From: Gryganskiella cystojenkinii
Taxonomy: Eukaryota > Mortierellomycota > Mortierellomycetes > Mortierellales > Mortierellaceae
Length of the DNA stretch: 56,578 nucleotides
Direction of reading: 5' to 3'
Assembly (NCBI GenBank): GCA_015852425.1
Contig: JAAAIG010000016.1
Coordinates: 1 to 56,578 of the forward strand
Shown piece after piece: positions 44,352 through 54,758 of the stretch (position 1 is the stretch's first letter; each line of letters starts with the position of its first letter). The notes below the pieces were generated by a model. That model made no database searches and was not told where the DNA came from. It saw only the letters and a program-made list of their open reading frames with translations. Made by a program: the position numbers and the translations under genes.

Positions 44352-46016
44352 ATGAGCTCGAATCAGCTAGAGACCCATGGCAATGCCAGGACCATGAATC
44401 TCAACTCGGTCATCTTTCAAAACATCATTGACTCGCCCTACCTCCGGACGATCAAGTACGAAAAAAAAAAACGTCATGCAATGATGGAATAATTCGGTAT
44501 TTTCTTTGTTTACGTCATATCATATTCTCGCTGCCTAACAAGTTGTTATCCCTTGCGTCTCTTTGCTCTTTTAATCGCCATAGTGAGCTCGAGTCTTTCC
44601 AGGAAGTTCAGAATGAGGCGCAAAGAAACGGTAGGTTATATTTTATCGATTAAAACCAGGATTCCCTTACTGTCAGGATACCCCTACAGTCAGGACCCCT
44701 TCGACAGATCAAGAAACCACAAAAGGACGCTGTTTGTCGGTCCGGCGATATGATCCAAATGAACCTACAACATACGCATGCCTCTCTGGTTTATTGTTGC
44801 TCGATCCTCTGTTTACTAACTTGACTTCATCCTTGCCTCTCTCTCTCTCTAGTGAAATCCATGGGTAAGCCTTGATGGACAATCATTGGATGTCATCGAA
44901 TGTACAAGCTTGGAGCCAAAAATCGATTGAGCAACAAAACGACCTTTGGCGCGAGCGGCGAGGAAAGCTCTGTGACATAACACAGTAATGTTCAGACTCG
45001 TCTTTCTTTGTACCTGAGTGTTCTCGGCGATCTGACCCCCTTCCTCAAAAGGATTCGTTTTAAAGAGGGGGCTGGTGGAGGGTGCTTAGAGGAAGCATTC
45101 AGTGCTCTCTTCCAGATCCTTATTAACGTTGGAAATCTTTTTGTTTATCTCTGCGTGTTTCATAGAGCCATTCCTGAAAGGTACGACACCTTCGACTGCC
45201 TGGGTCGTCATGTATAAGTTCTGGACGCTTCCCTTGACCGTTAGGCAATTGGAGAACCTGATCGATCACCCGCACTCGGTGTACTTGCGAGGCATCGGAT
45301 TCTTGTACCTGAGATTTGTCTGTAAACCCGATCAACTCTGGGATTGGCTCGGACCGTATCTCGAAGATGATCAAGAGATCCAGCTGCAGGGTGGTGTTAA
45401 ACCAGTGTACTCGTAAGACCATTACGTTATATTCTCTGCTTTTTTTTTTTTTTTTTTTCACATTACTTCTCACTGCAAACCTGGCATAACAATATCCTTG
45501 TCGCTCAAAAATCTCTGGCACGTCTTTTATAGAACCATTGGTAAGATGTGTTATATGTTGCTCCACGATCAAAAGTTCCTCGGGCAAATCTTGCCTCGAA
45601 TCCCAGTCTTGGTGATGCGTGAACTGGAGACAAAACTGGAACCGTATGCTGATGCCGGGCGTGCTAAACAGGGACAACGCGATCATTTCAAGAAGGATGG
45701 CCGAGATCGCGACAGTCGAGGAGGGGGAGATCGGGACCGTAGAGATCGGGATAGGGACAGTTATCGTGGCTCAGGATCAGGCTCCCATTACAGAACCGGG
45801 TCAAGAGATCGTCGAGATGATGGGAGAGGTGGTGGCGGCCGTCGATACGATGATGATGATGATAGACGATCGCGTCGTCGTAGTCACAGCCGGAGTCCAA
45901 GCCGAGACCGGTACCGTGACAGGAGCCGTGACAGATACCGTGATCGTGACGGGGGTCGAGACGGAAGGGATGACTACCGTCGAAGAAGCCACAGTCGCAG
46001 TCCATCCAGGCGTTGA
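44352..46016 (+). CDS. PRP38-family pre-mRNA splicing factor with RS tail
   Basis: Five exons: 44352-44455, 44584-44630, 44853-44864 (12 nt), 45166-45412, 45533-46016, giving 297 aa. The PRP38 domain starts TMNLNSVIFQNIIDSPYLRTI. It continues through NELESFQEVQNEAQRNVKSMEPFLKGTTPSTAW, assembled over three splices, then VRQLENLIDHPHSVYLRGIGFLYLRFVC, WDWLGPYLEDDQE and LGQILPRIPVLVMREL. The C-terminal third is RS/RD/RG-rich and ends RSHSRSPSRR. Sequence order and the RS tail point to the PRPF38B branch more than to Prp38 itself. PRP38-family proteins act in the spliceosomal B complex during activation. The T19 tract (45440-45458) lies in the last intron. Confidence 0.85.
44853..44864 (+). other. 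Predicted 12-nt micro-exon of PRP38-like gene
   Basis: TGAAATCCATGG lies between a CTCTCTCTCTAG acceptor and a GTAAGC donor. It codes VKSM plus the first base of Glu, linking QRN to EPFLKG in the expected PRP38 order. Without it the conserved VxxxEP spacing is lost. Confidence 0.75.
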
Positions 46017-46633
46017 AGAATATCGATCGGACGAATACTTAAATGAGAGAGATACAGGCTTCAAACGAATAAAGCAAAGGAGTTCCAGAATCACGATTAT
46101 CCCGCGATTTTTTCAATTGTCGCCAGGAAAAGACGAGCAAATGTGGGATCAAATTATAATCCGTCGCTGAAAGATTCATATGCTCAGGAGCTACCTATTC
46201 TCATCATGAAACACACCTGCAAATTGTCAACCAGCCAGCCCGACCGTCTCTTTTACTCCTGTTGGTGCTGGTGATGGTACTGGTGCTGGCAATCGACAAA
46301 ACGAAAATAGAGGTAAAAATACAAGCCATGAAAGTGAAATAAGCACTCGTATCACGCCTTGATTAACTGCCCCCTTTCTCCTCCCCTCTAGAAAATCAAC
46401 ACGCGTATTTTTGTGGCAACGATGGTTGCATACGAGTAAAGGGATAGATAGCAAAGAATGAGCCGCGATATTTATTAGTTGAGTCGGTGACCAGTGAGGG
46501 ATGATCACCAGTGAAGGTTTTTATAGAATATTTTAAAATGAGTAGAAATGGTATTTTGCTTTGACATAACAGCCCTCATGTCCTGGTGTGTAATATTTCC
46601 TCCGATATCGAGCAAGTCCTTTCCAATGGGTTT
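46017..46633. other. Convergent 3' flanks
   Basis: Tail-to-tail spacer between the PRP38-like gene and the MBL-fold gene. A minus-strand AATAAA (plus TTTATT, 46471-46476) fits the latter. No further gene seen. Confidence 0.55.
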
Positions 46634-47581
46634 TCAACGAGGGTCAGAGGTACGCAGGTACTCGAAATCTGCCATCGTAACTCCATCATGATTATAGTCA
46701 TGGGCGGGGAAGATCGTGTCGACCCGGCTTTTCATCGAGATGATCTTATCCATGCTTTTTACTGCAGTTCCCATATCAGAAGTACCTGTTGATAACGGAT
46801 AGGATAGGTCCGGGAGCTTCTTCAAGAACATGTGGTTCCTGGACGCATCGCCAATCATCATGGATCTCGTGGGTACATGAAGGAACGAGATTGAACCTGG
46901 AGTGTGGCCGCGCGTCTCAATGATTTCAAACAATCCCGAGTATTCCCATTGCTCGCCCTCGCGCAAGAGCACCATCTTTTCTTCAGGAATACGGATCTTG
47001 GATGAAGCCATCAGGTGCTTCATGATGTTAAAGATCCAGCTAACGGGGCAAAAAAAGAGAGAGAAAAGGTCAGTTTTTGGAGCTTATTGTCCGCGCGCAC
47101 AATGACCTAAAAAAAAAAAAAAAATTAGAAGTATTCGTAAATAGGCAAATGAACGTGGTAATGTCACTTACGTATCACCGACACAAGATTTGAAGGACTT
47201 TCCATCGCACAGGAAGGTCTTCTCTTCGACATGGCTAACGACCTTGCATTCGGGGTATCTTTCCAAAAGAACCATGCTGGCTCCGGTGTGATCCATGTGA
47301 GCGTGAGTGATACACAGATACTTGAGTGTATCCTTGGGGTGCTTCAAGACCTCTTCGACCGTCTTGACAATCTGTTGCGCGTGATGCGGGACGCCTGCAT
47401 CAACCATCAGCCATTCATGCCCACCATCGGAGCCGGGAATAGCGTGACCTTTGATCAAGAACGTCGCAACAGGCAAGTTCACTGGTCCGAGTGAGAAGAT
47501 GAGTGTGCATCGGAATAGACCTGGACGAAGCTCGAGGTACTTCTCTTGATCAGGGACAATGTTTGTTTCCGGGGCTCCCAT
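46634..47581 (-). CDS. Metallo-beta-lactamase-fold hydrolase, lactonase-like
   Basis: Two exons: 47581-47172 and 47039-46634, giving 271 aa. The binuclear metal motif THAHMDH is at residues 92-98 (H93, H95, D97, H98). Further ligands would be H182 (RGHTPGS), D201 (MMIGDA) and H250 (FPAHDYNH), so the site is complete. The N-terminal half has VDAGVPHHAQQI, the usual strand-loop before the metal motif. There is no signal peptide or membrane helix. Size and motif order resemble small MBL hydrolases, including N-acyl-homoserine lactonases and glyoxalase-II-like enzymes; the substrate cannot be read from sequence. TATAAAGG lies about 117-123 bp upstream. Confidence 0.8.
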
Positions 47582-48072
47582 TGTACAATGTGTTGGAACT
47601 TTTTTTATGGGATTATGACGAGAAGATCCGAGGAAGTGGTGGTCGAGGATGTTTTCAGAAGGGAAAGCAAGAAGAGCAACTCTTTCCGAGGATGCACCTT
47701 TATAGGTATTTGGAGTTTACCCTGGTTTAGCCGCCGGTTCGCTCCTTCGTGAGCAATATCTCAGAGTTCTTTATATTTTCAAAGCCTGGAGGGGCAGGAC
47801 GATGTTCAGTCCACTCAAGCAGAAAAAGCCAAAACGAGTCAACTTGTCTGGTTGTGTTGCACAGAACAAAAACAACTTATTCCGGGCCGAAGAATTTCCG
47901 TTTATCCAGATGGTCATGTGACGACTCTTTGGATGCAAAGAAACCAACGCGTCTTTGCCGGTTTCCTCGGGAACAAGTCCACCCGGATTTAAACGGACAA
48001 ATATGTATTACGAAAGATATGAATATGGTCAAAGAAGCTCCGAGGTATATATGTAAGGCCGGGGGTGCTTGT
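47582..48072. other. MBL-gene promoter and LRR-gene 3' flank
   Basis: Contains the TATA box at 47697-47704. The rest is unremarkable, with no gene seen. Confidence 0.55.
47697..47704 (-). promoter_or_regulatory. TATA box of MBL-fold gene
   Basis: Minus-strand TATAAAGG, 116-123 bp upstream of the ATG at 47581. The spacing matches the TATA box of secreted paralog 2. Confidence 0.5.
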
Positions 48073-51000
48073 TCAAGGCTCGTAGTAGTAGCACCGTGTG
48101 TTTTCCAAGATCAATTCTCGAATCTCACCCCATCGTTCCCAGGGTTCTCGTTGTGTTTCCCAACATGCCCCCGCATAATTCATTACGGTCTGGAATTGAC
48201 GTTCGCTCATCAAACCCTCACGATCGAGTCTTCTAAGTATCATTTCCTTGATCTCAAATGGCAACAGGGCAAGAGTTCCTCGAGGCTTTTGCGATAAGGT
48301 GAAGAGCATGGACTCTGTCGAATCTTCGATCAAAGGCACAGCAGTGGCTGACTTCTGAGTCGGCGATGAGACGGAGGCATCGGAGCTCCAGGAAGCAGGA
48401 AGCGTGGGTGTACCTGATGGTGTCAGTGGTGCTGGGTTCAAAGTCATCGGGTTGGTCTCGTTTTGTCCGCAATCTCGCCTCAGCATTGACAGTAGGGGTG
48501 ACGACTGTAATTCAGGTTCTTCGGCGAGGGCACCTGAACGATCAGGCTCAACTACATCCTTAGCGAACAGGAAAACTCGGCTCATGGCCAAAATCTCAAA
48601 GCAGAGGCGGTGAAGCTTTTCCGTTCGCTTAAAGTTGTGACGAACATAGGCTCTCAACGACGATAGAGCCAAAGCAAGTTGCTGTCGCTCATATTCCGTC
48701 TCCTGTTCTGTCATGGCCACGGGGATACCAATGGCAGCCTCCAACGCCGCTGGTGCTGTACCCGGTCCGGCAATATTACCGGTTGGTATCACTTGAGGAG
48801 TCATTCCTTGGTTAGGTGCAGATCCTATCAATGGTGCTGTGGGAGATAAGGCGAATATCTCTGTTTGCATCGACTGGGCGACGGTTGCATGAGTCGTCGA
48901 CGACGGCACTTCCTCCGTTTCCTGCGCCTGCGGTTGTGACAACGGTACTGGTGATTGTGGCTGAAGAGACGCAAGTGACGATCCGAGATGGTCGATATAC
49001 CCTGCCGACATCTCCTGTATATATGTCGACGCTTGTTGCTGCTGCTCGTTCAGAGACAAGCCCAAGGGATGATGGGACGGAAGTAAAGGTTGTTGAAACA
49101 AGTACTGAAAGTCGCTCTCGCCATCCATGTATCCTGAAGGCTCATCTCCAGTACCAACACTAGCTCCATAGCGACCATCCCTGGTGAGATCATGCACGTG
49201 TCGGTCCACTTCCAGTCGAAGATCCAGAAGGGACGTGTTCGTTCTTAGGGTCGACATTAAGGCCTCCAATCCTTGACGACTCAGCGGCGAGTCATTTTGG
49301 CTCAGATCCAGTTCCTCGAGCGTGCTGTTCAATAGCAGCCCCTGACTCAGCGCTAGCATGCCCATATCACCTATACAGTTGCATCCGAGACCCAAAACCC
49401 GAAGCGATTTGTTGACGCTAAGCTTGATCGCGATCTTGGCGATTCCCGTATCTGTTAATTGGCAATCGTAAAGGTTCAGGGACACGATCGGACAGTTATG
49501 CGACCTAAGAGCCTCCGCAACGTAAGGAATGCCGACATCTGTAACCTTGGCGCCTCGGAGATCTAAATGCGTGATCTTGGATCGTGGCAAGGCCAGGATC
49601 TTGCACAAGTCAACACCCCCGGCAAATGACAGTGGGTTTGCCTCCATGTTGATATCTTTGAGAGCAAGATCGTTGGATTCGAAGGCTGCGAGGATGGTAG
49701 AGGCGCCCCAGTCGGAGATGCGGTTGAAGGAGAGATCCAAATGAGAGAGAACTGTCCCGAGAATGATTTTGGCGATTGAGATACAGCCTACATCGTTGAT
49801 GTCGTTGTTGGAGAGGTTCAGGCGCCGGATATTGCATGCCTTGTCTTTTTTCAATCTGACCATAATCTTTGGTCAAGCAATATTTAGGATATTAGCAAAT
49901 GTATCTCGTGCATGACGGACAAAATTATGAGTGTTCAATACATAGGCAATATGTACCTGTTGCAAAGAGTGCGCGGCCTTTGGTCCAAGGTGGTTCTCGC
50001 TCAAGTCCAGCTCGACAAGAGAGCTATTCTTGTACAGTCCAGAGAGTTGGACAATTCCCTCAAATCCCAAATGATTACGTCCCATGTTGAGATATTGAAT
50101 TCGACAGGCACTATCCGCCATAAGTCCACCAACCGCCTGTGCTCCCCAGGTTCCGAGATTGGTATCCCAGAGGTTCAGGTAAACAAGACAGGCATAGTAC
50201 CGGCTGAAGAACAGGTCATGAATCGTAATCGGCGAAAGCACATTGCCGGCAAGGTTGAGCGAGATGTCTGGTCCAGCATGGTGACTGAGTCGTCCTTGAA
50301 GATTCACCATGTCGTCCATATCTGATAAGGAGCAGTGCTGCCTTTCGTCCGAGGGAGAAGGCGGTGATTCTGTCTCGAATTCGGAGGTAACATCTTGTGG
50401 ATACTCAATCTTTTGAGTCTGCACCTTTTTGGCCCACATGAACTCCTGATACTCTTTTTGGATGACATGAAGAGGTGTTGCAGCCGCTGTTTCTTCCGAG
50501 AGGTGTTCGACTGTGTTTCTCCCGCCTTCTTGCTGGGATACTAGATCCGTGGTCATTGTTGATGTTTCTTGGTGACCGTCCACAGGTAAGAGGACATCCA
50601 TCAGGTTCCCATTAAGCATCGCCAGGGCCTCCGGGATCCCAACTGGTGAAACGTGGTCGTCGTAGAGGATATACTTGGTCTCGCTCGGTGGTAGGCACTC
50701 CTCGTCCTCGTCATCCTCTTCAATATGATAATCGGGATCCACATGACCGGTCCCGAGCGCCTGCGAGAAGGCAACCTCTTGTCCAATTCCTCCTCCAAGT
50801 CCGGCTCCTGCACTCGCTGCTACCGCCAAGCTGAGCAAACTCATGTTTGCCAAAACTGCTTCCTCGGTGACAGTCAATCCCGGTTGATCAAAGACCGAAG
50901 TCGACCAGACTGGGAGGTGTTCGTGCGATTGCTCAGGGTGGTCGAGCTGGTGGAGGGAAGCTTGGACCGCTGCCTCGACTTGAAGAGAATCCTGGGCCGC

Positions 51001-51681
51001 GACCTCGGCTTGTTCAAGCTCTTCTAGATAGAGTTGAATTTGCAGCTGGGAGTGAATATCAGCAGACTCGATGTCGTTGTCGCCGTCTTGTCCTTCATGA
51101 TAATAGAGCCCGTTTTCATAATCGTCCTGTTGGAGCTGCTGCTCTCGTTCTGGAAGGAGCTCGTGGTTTGCTTGATCATACTCTCCACCATAAAGGAGTC
51201 CTTGTCCACGTTCCGGTTGTTGCAGAATTGATTCAGGTCGCTCCTCGATGCCATTATGCAGCTGTGAGGTCGTGCAAGATAAACCTGGTGCTGTTGTTGC
51301 CGGTGTAGTCACTGGGGGTATATTTAGGTCAAAACTGGTCGTGGACAAGAAAGAAGAAGGGGTCGACGACGACGAAGTGGAAGAGGATGAGCTGGAAAAA
51401 GAAGAAGGCTCCCCGAGGAGCACCAGGAGGGACGGGGTCCTTGAAGAGTGTATCTCGGCGGCAGGTGTGGAGATTAAAGTCCCTGTACTTGAATTAGAAC
51501 GAACAAGGCTAGGCACGGAGGAGGGCTGGGGTTGAGATTCACTAGACCGGAATGAGGCAGTTATGTCTTGAAGGGTAAAGTTGATTGGGTCTGGCGTGGT
51601 CGAGTAGAGAGAAGAGGCGTCGGTTGGCTGAAGAGGGGTTGAAGTAGAAGGTGGCACCCTTGGGTTATGCGATGGGGTCAT
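48073..51681 (-). CDS. Large RNI-like leucine-rich-repeat protein
   Basis: Two exons: 51681-49957 and 49866-48073 (intron 91 nt), giving 1172 aa; the junction reads HSLQQ-IMVRLKK in phase 0. Residues 1-450 are disordered: Ser/Thr/Pro-rich first, then Gln/Glu-rich. LRRs of ribonuclease-inhibitor type run about 480-800 (LVYLNLWDTNLGTWGAQAVGGLM, SSLVELDLSENHLGPKAAHSL, ITHLDLRGAKVTDVGIPYVAEAL, LRVLGLGCNCIGDMGMLALS, LEELDLSQNDSPLS). A disordered linker follows, then a conserved-looking end with LALLPFEIKEMILRRLDREG (F-box-like helix) and a Trp-rich segment (CWETQREPWERWGEIREL). I do not recognise a named ortholog; scaffold or ubiquitin-adaptor roles are possible. Confidence 0.75.
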
Positions 51682-53063
51682 GGTGGAGTGTCATTCCAAG
51701 GCAAGCTGGAGGAGGGGTGTATGGGCTTTCGAGCGAAAAAAAATAATAATTAGGAATTGGAAGGGGAATGGATGGGGAAAAGGGAACTTGTTGTAGCGTT
51801 GTGGATGAGTTTGCGTTGCGGGATGAATGAATGAAGGTAAGAATGAAATATGTGGACACAAGAAGACAGCAAAGAGAAAGAAAAAGAAAAGAAAAAGCAG
51901 GGGTTGCAGTGCGGCCATGCAGCGATCAAGGACAATGACTGATGAAAAGGGATGGAATGGAATGAATTGGAAGAAAAGTGCAGTCTGTCTGTCTTCCTGT
52001 CCGTCTGTCTAACTGTCTTTTTTTGCTACACTGACACGCATATTTGGGCTTGAGAGAAGAAAAGAAAAGAAGAAGGGGCTCGACCATGAAAAATCTAAAC
52101 AGAGGAAATCTATATGAGGATGGCCACATTGACCCAAGGAATGACAGATTAGAAGAAATAGTGCAATCGTTGGACTTGGATTCATGTCCGCAGAGCAACC
52201 ACAGGCGAAGGGAAACCAGTGAAGAAGCGTTCTCTTTCTCAGGACTACCGAACGCGTCCACAATTCCATGCTACGCAAACTACTAACGCTATCCTCTGTC
52301 CTAAGCCCCTCCTGGACGAAAAAATCGCGCCATGATACAATTTGTCAGAGGTTTCAAAAAAGGTCGCGTTCGACAGAAGCAACATATCATCAGTCCTTCT
52401 GTCCCCTCCGGCTGACGAAGAGGGATCCCCAAGCCTCATCCCCAGGCAAGTCGAGCTAATAAGCCGTAGGGACATGGTTGCCAAATCCGGAGTGAATGAC
52501 GAAAGAGGACGATAAACTCTTTTTTTTTTTTTTTTGACAAGTTCTCGTTGCGCCAATAAAAGGAATAAAAAATGCCTCGCTCCTCTGACAGACATCATCA
52601 TCCAAACTTCAACTGGGAGGGTCGCCTACGCTCACAAGGGTAGCCAACCAGAGGCGTTCGTTATCAGATTGGAGCACCAAAAAAAAAAGGGCTGAAAGAA
52701 AAGGAGAAAGGTCTCCCTCCCTCTTGATCTAAATCTGATAATTTTTTTTTCAACGGAAAAAAAAAGAGTCGCACGCCCTTTGTCTGACTGCCTCTGTGGG
52801 AAATCTCTTTTTGGGCTGACCCAAGATTAAGAGTTGTATGTAGTCGAACCTTGGTCCTCGTTCTCTTTTCTTTCTTTCGTTTATTCTTTGCTTCGTTCTT
52901 GTTCTCACCACTCCCCACTCTCCACTCTCCCTCTTCCCTTCTTCTCCTCCCTCCCCTCCTCCTTCCCATTCTCTTCATTCAATCTGTCGGAGAACTCGAA
53001 TTAGCGAAAAATAATCTAAAACGCATCTCGTTTCTTTTCTAATCCAAATTCCAGAATTCCATA
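51682..53063. other. Head-to-head promoter region
   Basis: 1.38 kb between the LRR gene and the Apd1-like gene. Purine-rich by the LRR start (51820-51900), T17 near 52520, pyrimidine-rich leader (52850-52980) before 53064. No gene recognised. Confidence 0.55.
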
Positions 53064-54392
53064 ATGATCATCACCGCTGCCATCGCCTTGAATCTTGTCA
53101 AGGGTCTTGTCCTCAACACACCTGCCCCTTCCATCTCCACTTCGTCGAATCTTACCTCCACCTCCGCCCTCACTACTGAAACCACCACTACCGAGACAGA
53201 GACCAAGATCAAGAAAGAAAAGGGTCCCAAAACCGATTCTCCTCCTGCAGCTGCCGACGATGAGTCCAAGATCCCCTATGTAACTCTCTCTGACTGTCAT
53301 GCCTGCCCAACTCCATGCCCCGAGGAGGATCACCCCCATTACCCTTCTTATCTCAAGATCGATCAAGAGATGCCCCTCTTGCACTCCATGAAACCTTACA
53401 CCCGTCATGTCTTGATCTCGACTGGAAAGGACGATTGGGAGGCTCATATTGATGACGACAAGGACTCCCTCGCCCCTTACCTCCAAAAGGCCATCGACGA
53501 GGGTCAAGCCAAGCTCAGAGAAGAAGCCGGCGGCAAAGATGTCCCCAGAATCGTGTTAACAAACTCCTCCAGACAGTGTGAGAACTGGGAGGGTCCCGGC
53601 TGGCAAGTCATCATCTTGCCGGATCAGATTGTCGTCAATCATGTCACGCCTGAGCAGTGCACGGATTTCTTTGACGCCTTCCTCCGACCCCCTGTTGGTT
53701 CTGTTGCAGAGTCCTACGCGGCCGAGAAAGAGTCCGAGTCCAAGGCACTCGAAGTTGCCAAGGAGGAGTTGACGAACGGTGGAGACCACAAGGATATCAA
53801 GACCTCGTCTGACAGCTCCGTGAGCACCCAAGCAGCCCAGAACGGAGCCAAGACCACCGTCGTCACTACCACGACCACCACGACCACCACAATCCGCAAG
53901 ACCTCGTCCGTCAATGGCACCACAACCTCGAGCTCCTCAACCGAGCTCAACTCGTCTGAGGGTCGTCATTGCGCTCAAAACGATACCGTCCGCACCGTTA
54001 AAGCCGGAAACTCGACCTTCTTGGCACACAAGTGGCAGCCCCGTGCTGCCATCATGATCTGCTCTCATCGAAAGCGCGACAAGCGTTGTGGAGTCACCGC
54101 ACCCATTCTTCAGAAAGAATTCAAGCGCATCTTGAGATCCAAGGATATGCTTGGTGATTGTGAGGGCGATGTTGAGATTTGGCTCGTCAGTCATATCGGA
54201 GGACACAAATTTGCAGGCAACGTGATTGTTCACAAGCAAGAGGGTATGGCCGTCTGGTACGGTCGTGTGGACCCTTGCCATTGTCAGGCCATTGTCGAGA
54301 CTACGATCGAGAAGAACGAGGTCTTGAAAGAGCTTTTCCGCGGTGCCATGATTGGGAGCTTTGAACAATCTCGGAAAAAAATTGCTTGGTAA
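53064..54392 (+). CDS. Sucrase/ferredoxin-like (Apd1-type) thioredoxin-fold Fe-S protein
   Basis: Single exon, 442 aa. The N-terminus is Thr/Ser-rich and low complexity (to about 60). The thioredoxin-like half follows with SDCHACPTPCPEEDHPHYPSY, YTRHVLISTGKDDWEAHI and WQVIILPDQIVV. A Thr/Ser-rich insert separates it from the C-terminal ferredoxin-like half: IMICSHRKRDKRCG (C about 331 and 340) and SHIGGHKFAGNVIV (H about 377 and 381), which match the two-Cys/two-His [2Fe-2S] ligand set of yeast Apd1. The end is IGSFEQSRKKIAW. Apd1 protects against hydroxyurea and redox-active compounds in yeast. AATAAA lies at 54536-54541. Convergent with the JMJD6-like gene. The absence of introns contrasts with most neighbours. 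Confidence 0.82.
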   Translation: MIITAAIALNLVKGLVLNTPAPSISTSSNLTSTSALTTETTTTETETKIKKEKGPKTDSPPAAADDESKIPYVTLSDCHACPTPCPEEDHPHYPSYLKIDQEMPLLHSMKPYTRHVLISTGKDDWEAHIDDDKDSLAPYLQKAIDEGQAKLREEAGGKDVPRIVLTNSSRQCENWEGPGWQVIILPDQIVVNHVTPEQCTDFFDAFLRPPVGSVAESYAAEKESESKALEVAKEELTNGGDHKDIKTSSDSSVSTQAAQNGAKTTVVTTTTTTTTTIRKTSSVNGTTTSSSSTELNSSEGRHCAQNDTVRTVKAGNSTFLAHKWQPRAAIMICSHRKRDKRCGVTAPILQKEFKRILRSKDMLGDCEGDVEIWLVSHIGGHKFAGNVIVHKQEGMAVWYGRVDPCHCQAIVETTIEKNEVLKELFRGAMIGSFEQSRKKIAW

Positions 54393-54758
54393 AAACGATG
54401 ATCAATTGAGCCTAAACGCCTGTACTGTAGTAAACGCATTAGCATAATCAAACACAAAAAAGTAGCACAACAGCGCGTTGTCAACAACCATTACATATTG
54501 CCACATACCCCTCCTTGCAGAGGTCCCAACGACATAATAAATATTTCCAATCATCACTCCGACCATCGAAGGCGCGGATGAATTTTTTGAAAGGATGAGC
54601 GAGCTTTATTTTGACTGAGCAATCTCTGGTGAGGTAGGGAGACACGAGAGAAACTCCCATTTCGACAAGAATGGCTGTGCCTGTCGAGTGAAGGGATGAA
54701 TGCTGGGAGTGGATATGATGTGATGGTAGTCGTACCAGACAAAGACAGAAAAACGTTT
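54393..54758. other. Convergent 3' UTRs
   Basis: AATAAA (plus, 54536-54541) serves the Apd1-like gene and plus TTTATT (54605-54610, minus AATAAA) serves the JMJD6-like gene. Nothing else seen. Confidence 0.6.

Noticed and set aside
45619..46170. 183-codon open frame overlapping the RS tail of the PRP38-like gene
   Set aside because: It is the shifted reading of Arg/Ser/Asp codon repeats; the composition (runs of V, T, M) is typical of a shadow frame.
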